In this document: in pieces, positions 5,896-11,992 of the stretch
Numbering within the stretch: position 1 is the first letter of the stretch
Layout: each line of letters begins with the position of its first letter
NCBI GenBank assembly: GCA_937916125.1
Contig: CALGGE010000057.1
Span: 1 to 13,074 of the forward strand
DNA length: 13,074 nucleotides
From: an uncultured Elusimicrobia bacterium
GTDB taxonomy: Bacteria > Elusimicrobiota > Endomicrobiia > Endomicrobiales > Endomicrobiaceae
Direction of reading: 5' to 3'
Notes under the pieces: generated by a model
The model's database searches: none
The model's input: the letters and a program-made list of their open reading frames with translations, nothing else
What the model was told of the DNA's origin: nothing
Program-made: the position numbers and the translations under genes

Positions 5896-6013
5896 AGGAT
5901 TAGAAGAATAGAAGATTAGAGGGAAAACGGAAAAACTAAATAATAATAAAATTTGCAAAGCAAATTTTACAATTTAACTTCCAATCCTCCACTCATCAAA
6001 TCTTCCAATCTTC
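5895..6013. repeat. Nested inverted repeats between grpE and dnaK
   Basis: The second copy of the 23-base repeat (5895–5917) begins on the last base of the grpE stop. A 9-bp palindrome follows (AAAATTTGC 5948–5956, loop AAA, GCAAATTTT 5960–5968). Then 5980–6013, read on the - strand, gives GAAGATTGGA and GGAGGATTGGAAG, an inverted and diverged version of the same repeat. Together they could fold as a large stem around the inner hairpin and affect grpE/dnaK messenger processing. No CIRCE or clear promoter is seen before dnaK. Confidence 0.6.
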
Positions 6014-6111
6014 GGTTATTTGGCTTAAAAAAAGTAGTAATAAAAGAAGTTATGTAAGTTAATAATAAAAGTAAAGTAGTAAAAAAATAAAAGAAACGGG
6101 AGGACAAGACA

Positions 6112-7983
6112 ATGTCTAAGATTATCGGAATCGACTTAGGAACTTCGAATTCGGCAGCAGCAGTAATGGAAGGCGGTAAAGTAACTCTTATCCCTTCTGC
6201 GGAAGGAACAACATTGGGAGGTAAAGCATTTCCTTCTTATGTAGCATTTACAAAAGACGGTCAGTTATTGGTTGGAGAACCTGCAAGAAGACAGGCGGTA
6301 ACAAATCCGGAAGGAACAGTTTCCGCATTTAAGAGAAAAATGGGAGAAGACTACAAATACAAAATTAACGGTAAAGAGTTTACTCCTCAGCAGTTGTCGG
6401 GTTTTATTTTACAGAAGATTAAAAAAGATGCGGAAGCATATTTGGGAACAACCGTCGAAAAAGCGGTTATTACCGTTCCGGCATATTTTAACGATCATCA
6501 GAGACAGGCAACAAAAGATGCAGGTGCAATTGCAGGTTTGGAAGTAGTCAGACTTGTTAACGAACCTACGGCAGCTTCGCTTGCTTACGGTATTGATAAA
6601 GTCGGCAAAGAACAGAAAATTCTTGTATTCGATCTCGGCGGCGGAACTCTTGATTGTACGATAATGGAAATGGGTTCAGAGGGAACTTTTGAAGTATTGT
6701 CAACATCGGGCGATACGCAGCTCGGCGGAACAGATATGGATAAAGCTCTTATCGATTATATTGCCGAAACTTTTAAAAAAGAAAACGGTATAGATTTAAG
6801 AAACGATAAAATGGCTGTTCAGAGATTGCAGGAAGCAGCGGAAAAAGCAAAAATAGAGCTTTCTAACATTCTTGAAACGGATATCAATTTGCCTTTCATA
6901 ACTGCAGATGCAACAGGTCCTAAACATTTAACTATGAAACTTACGAGAGCAACTCTTGAAAATCTCGTTGATCCTATTGTTCAGAGATGTAAAACGTCCA
7001 TCGATCAGGCTATCAACGATGCAAAATTGACTTCAAAAGATTTGACGAAAGTTATTCTCGTCGGCGGACCTACCAGAATGCCTATCGTTCAGAAATTTGT
7101 TGAAGATTATGTCGGCAAAATTGTTGAAAGAGGCATTGACCCGATGGAATGCGTTTCCAACGGAGCAGCAGTTCAGGCTGCCGTTTTAACGGGTGATGTA
7201 AAAGATATTCTTTTGCTTGATGTTACTCCTTTAACGTTAGGTCTTGAAACTTTAGGAAATGTCAGAACACCTATCATTGATAGAAATACTACAATTCCTG
7301 TTAAGAAATCTCAGGTTTTCTCGACGGCACAAGATAATCAGCCGGGAGTAGAAATACATGTTTTGCAGGGTGAAAGACCTATGGCAAAAGATAATGTTTC
7401 TTTGGGAAGATTTATGCTCGACGGAATTCCGCCTGCACCCAGAGGAGTTCCTCAAATTGAAGTTACATTTGATATTGATGCCAGCGGTATCTTGCACGTA
7501 TCCGCAAAAGATTTAGGAACGGGCAAAGAGCAGTCTATCAAGATTACTTCTTCAACGAAACTTTCTAAAGATGATATAGACAAATATGTTAAAGAAGCCG
7601 AACAATATGCTGCAGACGATAAGAAGAAAAAAGAAGAAATTGAAGCCAAAAACGAAGCCGACAATTTGGTTTATGCAACAGAAAAGAGTTTGAAAGAACA
7701 CGGCGATAAAATTTCTCAGGACGAAAGATTGAAAATTGAACAGGCTATCAATGAAACTAAAGAAGCCATAAAAGGCGGCGATATTGCTAAAATAAAAGAT
7801 GCAAAAGAAAAGCTTTCAACAGCTTCTCATAAATTGGCTGAAGAAGTTTACAAAGCCGCACAACAACAGCAACAGGCTAATGCACAAGGTGCAGCAGGTG
7901 CTAATGCCGGACAGGCACAACAGGAAGCACCGAAAGGTGATGATAATGTTGTGGATGCTGAAGTGGTGGATGACAAAAAGTAA
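6112..7983 (+). CDS. dnaK: Molecular chaperone DnaK (Hsp70)
   Basis: A 623-aa ATP-dependent Hsp70. The ATPase domain shows the phosphate-1 motif IGIDLGTSNS (residues 5–14, with S for the usual second T), VPAYFND (122–128), the phosphate-2 motif FDLGGGTLD (173–181) and the adenosine motif VGGPTRMP (317–324). The linker and start of the substrate domain are LLLDVTPLTLGLETLG (367–382). After the helical lid comes a Q/A-rich stretch and the C-terminal DNVVDAEVVDDKK, the conserved tail of bacterial DnaK. GGGAGG at 6098–6103 supports the start. It works with GrpE upstream and DnaJ downstream, and is expected to be under HrcA control from 4051. Unusually, dnaJ does not follow directly: six unrelated genes intervene. 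Confidence 0.98.
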   Translation: MSKIIGIDLGTSNSAAAVMEGGKVTLIPSAEGTTLGGKAFPSYVAFTKDGQLLVGEPARRQAVTNPEGTVSAFKRKMGEDYKYKINGKEFTPQQLSGFILQKIKKDAEAYLGTTVEKAVITVPAYFNDHQRQATKDAGAIAGLEVVRLVNEPTAASLAYGIDKVGKEQKILVFDLGGGTLDCTIMEMGSEGTFEVLSTSGDTQLGGTDMDKALIDYIAETFKKENGIDLRNDKMAVQRLQEAAEKAKIELSNILETDINLPFITADATGPKHLTMKLTRATLENLVDPIVQRCKTSIDQAINDAKLTSKDLTKVILVGGPTRMPIVQKFVEDYVGKIVERGIDPMECVSNGAAVQAAVLTGDVKDILLLDVTPLTLGLETLGNVRTPIIDRNTTIPVKKSQVFSTAQDNQPGVEIHVLQGERPMAKDNVSLGRFMLDGIPPAPRGVPQIEVTFDIDASGILHVSAKDLGTGKEQSIKITSSTKLSKDDIDKYVKEAEQYAADDKKKKEEIEAKNEADNLVYATEKSLKEHGDKISQDERLKIEQAINETKEAIKGGDIAKIKDAKEKLSTASHKLAEEVYKAAQQQQQANAQGAAGANAGQAQQEAPKGDDNVVDAEVVDDKK

Positions 7984-8005
7984 AAATTTTATTTTTACTT
8001 TTTGT
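7973..8005 (+). terminator. 15-bp AT-rich hairpin spanning the dnaK stop
   Basis: Bases 7973–7987 (ACAAAAAGTAAAAAT) and 7991–8005 are perfect reverse complements with a TTT loop, and the dnaK stop TAA (7981–7983) is inside the 5' arm. The T-rich 3' arm could serve as a weak terminator. If so, the inserted genes and dnaJ would be partly uncoupled from the heat-shock promoter. Confidence 0.5.
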
Positions 8006-8052
8006 GAGGTATAGATGTATGGAAACCGCTAACAGCATAAAGAAAGTATGTC

Positions 8053-8083
8053 ATTTCGAATTTTGCGAAGCAAAATGAGAAAT
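8053..8083. repeat. REP-like palindrome GTCATTTCG…GAAATCTC
   Basis: Outer arms ATTTC (8053–8057) and GAAAT (8079–8083) and inner arms ATTTTGC (8060–8066) and GCAAAAT (8070–8076) enclose the loop GAA. The outline, TCATTTCGA…GAGAAATCTC, resembles dispersed palindromes common in several bacterial genomes. The same GC-NNN-GC core recurs in this window. Confidence 0.55.
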
Positions 8084-8108
8084 CTCGTCGTTTTGAAGAA
8101 TAAGAATA

Positions 8109-8143
8109 AAACTATCAACAGGCATTTTGCCTGTTGATAGTTT
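8109..8143. repeat. Perfect 15-bp hairpin at the left edge of the inserted block
   Basis: AAACTATCAACAGGC (8109–8123) and its exact complement (8129–8143) enclose ATTTT. Only three T end the 3' arm, so it is not a textbook terminator. It lies 29 bases before the first inserted gene. Its first nine bases, AAACTATCA, recur at 11920–11928 just after the last inserted gene. Confidence 0.6.
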
Positions 8144-8172
8144 CCGAATTTAAGTATTAGGAGCTTTATTTA

Positions 8173-8925
8173 ATGAGTGATAGTTGGCAAATAGCACAAT
8201 CAATAGGAACATGTTTAGGTGCATTTGCAACATTTATGGCAAGTGTAGTTTCTTTATACATAGCTTTTTGGAGTAATAGAGAAAAATTCAAAGGTAATAT
8301 TGAAATAGATTTCTATACAAAAGATACACCTGAAATTTTATCTGATAAAAATGCTAATACTATTACACCAACAAACTGTATAGCTAAAATATTTTTCAAT
8401 ATTAACAATATAAGAAATACAAATTCTACCATTCTTTTTAATGAGCTTTTTTTATCAAAAACAGAAATTTTTCTTAATTTACCCAATATAAAAATTATTA
8501 ATAGGCAAAAAATTTTTACGAGTTTAATATCTATTGATTTAAATATCTTTGATTTGATAGAAAGCAAAATTGGATATTTATATACAGAAAGAGGAACAAA
8601 AATAAAATTACCTATTAAAATTAAATTTAATAATTTTAAAGCTTTGATAGAAAACAAACTTGAAACATTAGGAAAAGAACTTGAAGATTATGAAAATTAT
8701 AAGCCTTTAAAAAATAATGATGCAGTTTCTCTTGTTAAAATAAATGAATGTATATATACATATAATTTTTTGTATACTATTCTAAAATATAAAAAACCTT
8801 TTGATGTCATAAAATATGCAAGAATATTTTCTTATTCAAAAATACCTTCAAATAATAAAGAGATTTTAGAAACATATAATAAAATAAAAAATTTTAAAGA
8901 ATATATAGAAGGGAGAAGTATATGA
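8173..8925 (+). CDS. Unrecognised single-pass membrane protein
   Basis: A 250-aa protein I do not recognise. Residues about 9–33 form one strong hydrophobic helix (SIGTCLGAFATFMASVVSLYIAF) followed by WSNREKFKG. The short N-terminus and positive charge after the helix suggest the body is cytoplasmic. Residues about 40–160 alternate hydrophobic and polar positions in a way that suggests beta strands (FNINNIRNTNSTILFNEL), like small TM-plus-beta-sandwich proteins often seen among defence genes. The C-terminal third looks helical. AGGAG at 8159–8163 supports the start. Its stop overlaps the next start as ATGA, so the two are almost certainly made together. It is strongly AT-rich (22% GC in 8701–8760 by hand count, against 47% in 6601–6660 of dnaK), a sign of horizontal transfer. 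Confidence 0.75.
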   Translation: MSDSWQIAQSIGTCLGAFATFMASVVSLYIAFWSNREKFKGNIEIDFYTKDTPEILSDKNANTITPTNCIAKIFFNINNIRNTNSTILFNELFLSKTEIFLNLPNIKIINRQKIFTSLISIDLNIFDLIESKIGYLYTERGTKIKLPIKIKFNNFKALIENKLETLGKELEDYENYKPLKNNDAVSLVKINECIYTYNFLYTILKYKKPFDVIKYARIFSYSKIPSNNKEILETYNKIKNFKEYIEGRSI

Positions 8926-9641
8926 TACAAATTCCAAAAGATGGTTATTGGCATTGTAAAATTATGATAGATAAAAATACTTTCCCAATATACTTATATG
9001 ATAAATCTTTTTATTATTTAAATGAGAATATAGTTAAATTCTATAGACAAAATAAAGAATTTGTTATAGATGGGCATAGAATAGAAAATAGAGAAAAAAT
9101 AAAATATATCAAAATAGTTCATAGTGATCAAAAATATATTACTTATGGTATTGAAAAAAAATATTATTTTGATTTTCCTTTAGTTTTTGAAAATGGGAAG
9201 GATTTTACTAATGATTTACTACATTCTGAAGAATATGATGTTTTTTTTAAAGAAATAAATAAAAGTAATGATAATAGTAGTAATACAAATACTATAAATA
9301 TAAACAATATAAATCAACAGCAACAAATGCAATCACAATCCCAACAAATTAGTATTGAAAAGATTATTGAACTTCAAGATACTTTTGCAGAATTAAGAAA
9401 AGAGTTAAAAACTAACAAAAACATAGATTGTGAAGAAATGAAAGAAACACAAGATGCTTTAGATGAATTATCACAAAATTCGCCAACTGAACAAAAAAAT
9501 AAAGCATTTACAAAATTAAGAAGATTTATAAATACTGTTAGCTCTGTTATTGATAAAACATCAAAAGCATTTGAATTGTTTGAAAAACTGAAAAAAATTT
9601 ATAATTACATAGCACCTGTTATTGGTTTAATGCTAATATAA
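8922..9641 (+). CDS. Unrecognised protein with N/Q-rich linker and hydrophobic C-terminus
   Basis: A 239-aa protein, function unknown. Residues about 1–110 look like a beta-rich domain (DGYWHCKIMI, KEFVIDGHRI, IKYIKIVHS). Residues about 115–140 are a low-complexity Asn/Gln/Ser stretch (NTNTININNINQQQQ). Residues about 145–222 are amphipathic helices likely to form coiled coils, and the last dozen residues (YNYIAPVIGLMLI) are hydrophobic enough to reach the membrane. A sensor-like head, flexible linker, helical bundle and membrane-active tail would suit an effector or scaffold, but that is inference from architecture only. It overlaps the TM-protein gene by four bases and probably partners with it at the membrane. 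It is 21 bases upstream of the restriction-nuclease gene. Confidence 0.75.
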   Translation: MIQIPKDGYWHCKIMIDKNTFPIYLYDKSFYYLNENIVKFYRQNKEFVIDGHRIENREKIKYIKIVHSDQKYITYGIEKKYYFDFPLVFENGKDFTNDLLHSEEYDVFFKEINKSNDNSSNTNTININNINQQQQMQSQSQQISIEKIIELQDTFAELRKELKTNKNIDCEEMKETQDALDELSQNSPTEQKNKAFTKLRRFINTVSSVIDKTSKAFELFEKLKKIYNYIAPVIGLMLI

Positions 9642-9662
9642 ATATTTAAAATTGAGGTTAAT

Positions 9663-10445
9663 ATGAACCAACAAATTAAAAATTTAATTAATCAAGCTGT
9701 TATTAAAATTATTGAAAATTCTTCAAGTGCAAACAAAATAAATCATTTGAAGAAAAAACATAATGTTAAAATTCATTTTATACCTAAAAGATATAGGATT
9801 TTCGGCGGAATTTTACAGAGCATGAACATTCAATTTGGAAATTTTGTTGAGCAACTAATGAATTTATTAATACAAAATGATGAAAAATATGAAATAATTA
9901 AAGATTATAGCGGTAAGAAAAGTAATAAATTTGAATTGTCTTCAACAAATGAAACTCTAATTGATAAATATATTACTCGTTGTCAAACCGAAAATATAAA
10001 AATTGAAACAGAATTTCCTAAGTTACTAAATAAAATAGTTTCTGATGTTGATACTAAAAACAGTAAATTTAATCATGATATAGATTTATTGTTTAAAGAT
10101 AAGCAAACAGGAATTATTTACTATTTAGAATGTAAATATAATGATGATGTTAGTACAAAAGAATTTGTTAGTATAAATAAAGATTTTATAAAGACTTATG
10201 CTTGTTTGGCAAAGGAATTAAAAATAACCAATAAAAATAAATTTATTCCGATATTGTTTTATTTTGTAAATGAGAAAACTCAAGGAAATATTTATGTTCC
10301 TGAAGAAACAAACATTTTTAGAGGGAAAAAATATTTTGAAGAATTTTTGGATATTAAACATGAAAATATGGAATATTTTTTAGCAAATCCTTTAAAAGAC
10401 AAACAAATATTGAAAACATATAATGAAAATAGGGTGATTATATGA
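9663..10445 (+). CDS. HinfI/TdeIII-like type II restriction endonuclease
   Basis: A 260-aa PD-(D/E)xK nuclease. The catalytic site is visible as Asp141 in NHDIDLLF and Glu156-Cys-Lys158 in YYLECKYND, with 14 residues between. The surrounding pattern, including KDFIKTYACLAKEL at about 173–186, and an N-terminal FGGILQSMNIQFGNFVEQLM segment (48–67) match my recollection of the HinfI/TdeIII family (GANTC or GGNCC cutters), which have similar length. Specificity cannot be assigned. All active-site residues are present, so it should be active. No DNA methyltransferase lies in the window, unlike a normal restriction–modification pair. GAGG at 9654–9657 supports the start. The stop overlaps the following gene as ATGA, so the two are coupled. 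Confidence 0.72.
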   Translation: MNQQIKNLINQAVIKIIENSSSANKINHLKKKHNVKIHFIPKRYRIFGGILQSMNIQFGNFVEQLMNLLIQNDEKYEIIKDYSGKKSNKFELSSTNETLIDKYITRCQTENIKIETEFPKLLNKIVSDVDTKNSKFNHDIDLLFKDKQTGIIYYLECKYNDDVSTKEFVSINKDFIKTYACLAKELKITNKNKFIPILFYFVNEKTQGNIYVPEETNIFRGKKYFEEFLDIKHENMEYFLANPLKDKQILKTYNENRVII

Positions 10446-11170
10446 CAAAAGTTGAAGCAATAGAACAACTTATAAAAGAAAACGGTGGATGTGTATCATT
10501 AAAAACGATTTATGATAAAATTGAAAAATTTTATCATGATGCAAAAAAATCGAACGAATGGGAAGCCGGTCTTAGGGGAGTTTTATATAGAGAATTAAAA
10601 AATCCTAACAGTAGATTTAAAAAGATTGGTACAAGTCTTTATGCTTTATCCGATTATAAAGAAGAAAGTAAACCCGAACAAAAAGAAACTGTTAGAATGC
10701 ATAGTTATATTGAAGGAATTTGTGTTGAATTAGGGAATGAAAAAAAGTTTGCTACATATACAGCTGACCCGTCAGGCAAATTTCGTGATAATGTTTTTTT
10801 AAAAGATGTTGTTTCTATGCAAAACTTACCTAATTTCACTTACAATGATATTTTGCAATATGTAAAGCGAATAGATGTTTTATGGTTCAATAATTCTAAG
10901 TATGCATTTCCACAATATGCATTTGAAGTTGTTGATAGTATAAATACTTTAAATGGAGCATTAAATCGTTGTTTCCAATTACAAAATTTTAGAACACAAT
11001 TTTTTATTGTTGCTCCTGAAAATCATAAACAAAAATTTTTACAGACACTTGATTTGCAAATTTATGAAAATTGTAAAGATAGATTTACTTTTATAAATTA
11101 CGACAAAATTATAGAGACTTATGATATTTTGGTTGGTGGCTCTAAAAAAATTGATTGGTTAAAACAATAA
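10442..11170 (+). CDS. HARE-HTH-like winged helix with PD-(D/E)xK-like C-terminal domain
   Basis: A 242-aa protein. Residues about 1–70 (VEAIEQLIKENGGCVSL…LYRELKNPNSRFKKIGTSLYAL) resemble the HARE-HTH winged helix found fused to restriction enzymes. Residues about 87–230 have the order RIDVLWF (Asp145), AFEVVDS (Glu162), RCFQLQNF and FFIVAPENHKQKF, which follows a restriction-endonuclease-like fold. Related proteins, as I recall them, carry a second acidic residue (FEVE) where this one has FEVV, so the site may be inactive. It overlaps the HinfI-like gene by four bases. It could be a specificity or control partner of that nuclease, an independent nuclease, or a repressor that keeps the nuclease silent. 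Confidence 0.6.
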   Translation: MTKVEAIEQLIKENGGCVSLKTIYDKIEKFYHDAKKSNEWEAGLRGVLYRELKNPNSRFKKIGTSLYALSDYKEESKPEQKETVRMHSYIEGICVELGNEKKFATYTADPSGKFRDNVFLKDVVSMQNLPNFTYNDILQYVKRIDVLWFNNSKYAFPQYAFEVVDSINTLNGALNRCFQLQNFRTQFFIVAPENHKQKFLQTLDLQIYENCKDRFTFINYDKIIETYDILVGGSKKIDWLKQ

Positions 11171-11200
11171 ATTTAAAAATAAATAACAAAGGGAGATAAA

Positions 11201-11599
11201 ATGAAATTAGATTTAACTTCTTTTAAAAAAGCAATAACAAGTTTAAAACTTTCTATTGATGAATATGCTAAAGATGTAGATAATTTATTTGTCAGAGATT
11301 CAGTTATACAGAGATACGAATATACTTACAGCTTAGCTGTTAAAATGATAAAAAGATATTTAGAGGTTAATGGTGAATTAGTGGAGCAGATGTCTTTTAA
11401 TGAACTTATTAGAACCGGTAATGAAAAAGGTTTACTTTTGAATAACTTAGAAGAGTGGAATGATTATAGATTAAAAAGAAATATTACCAGTCATACTTAT
11501 AATGAAGAAAGAGCAGAAGAGATTATTTCAATAGTTAATAAATTTTATGATGATGTAGATTTTTTATACAATAAGCTTGAGAAAAAAAACAATGATTAA
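11201..11599 (+). CDS. hepT: HEPN toxin HepT (HI0074 family)
   Basis: A 132-aa all-helical HEPN protein, the toxin of the HepT–MntA system. The HEPN ribonuclease motif R-x4-H-x-Y is intact: Arg93, His98 and Tyr100 in RNITSHTY. In studied systems the histidine and arginine cleave RNA and the tyrosine is the residue that the MntA antitoxin AMPylates. The N-terminal half has the family's FVRDSVIQRYEYTYSLAVKMIKRYL region used for dimer contacts. Length is typical. GGGAG at 11191–11195 supports the start. The gene overlaps mntA by 8 bases. As a type VII-like toxin–antitoxin pair it may stabilise the whole block or contribute to phage defence. Confidence 0.9.
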   Translation: MKLDLTSFKKAITSLKLSIDEYAKDVDNLFVRDSVIQRYEYTYSLAVKMIKRYLEVNGELVEQMSFNELIRTGNEKGLLLNNLEEWNDYRLKRNITSHTYNEERAEEIISIVNKFYDDVDFLYNKLEKKNND

Positions 11600-11897
11600 T
11601 TTAGAAGAAAAATATTTGAATATGGTAAAAGAAATATTGTCTAAAAATTTGAAAGATACAAACATAAAAGTGTATGCTTTCGGTTCAAGAACAAAAGACA
11701 GATGCAGACAATATTCAGATTTGGATTTAGCTTTAGAATTAAAAAATACAAAAATAGATTATAAAGTAATATCAAATTTGAAATACGATTTTGAAGAAAG
11801 TATGCTTCCTATAAAAGTAGATGTTTTGGATTTAAACGATATTTCTGAAAGTTTTAAAATTTGTATAGAAAAAGACTTAATAGAACTTGTTTACTGA
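11592..11897 (+). CDS. mntA: MNT-domain antitoxin nucleotidyltransferase MntA
   Basis: A 101-aa minimal nucleotidyltransferase. The signature GS-x10-DxD is exact (Gly31, Ser32, Asp43, Asp45 in GSRTKDRCRQYSDLD), and the third acidic residue is Asp77 in KVDVLDL. All catalytic residues are present, so it should be able to transfer AMP to the HepT tyrosine and neutralise it. A TTG at 11577 could extend the frame by five codons, but the ATG at 11592 gives the normal start MINLEEKYL and is preferred. It overlaps hepT by 8 bases in the usual toxin-first order of this family. It is the last gene before the dnaJ leader. Confidence 0.9.
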   Translation: MINLEEKYLNMVKEILSKNLKDTNIKVYAFGSRTKDRCRQYSDLDLALELKNTKIDYKVISNLKYDFEESMLPIKVDVLDLNDISESFKICIEKDLIELVY

Positions 11898-11977
11898 TAA
11901 AATATTAAATTTTTGCAATAAACTATCAGCTGTTCAACTGAAAAATTGCAAAGCAATTTTTGCTCAGCTTATCAGCT
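11894..11977. repeat. Palindrome cluster at the right edge of the inserted block
   Basis: A 9-bp hairpin with the GC-AAA-GC core (AAAAATTGC 11941–11949, GCAATTTTT 11953–11961) is preceded by GTTCAACTG and flanked by a direct 8-base repeat TATCAGCT (11924–11931, 11970–11977). CTGATAA at 11894–11900 is complementary to TTATCAG at 11969–11975. AAACTATCA at 11920–11928 matches the left-edge hairpin. It may regulate dnaJ or mark an insertion boundary. Confidence 0.5.
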
Positions 11978-11992
11978 ACAAAAGAGGAATAT

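Noticed and set aside
7799..8014. 71-codon frame overlapping the dnaK end
   Set aside because: It is out of frame within conserved dnaK sequence and has no ribosome site.
11577..11591. TTG start extending mntA by five codons
   Set aside because: A normal ATG follows at 11592 and the extra residues match nothing in the family.
8173..11897. DNA methyltransferase within the island
   Set aside because: No gene shows SAM-binding FxGxG or catalytic DPPY/NPPF or PC motifs.
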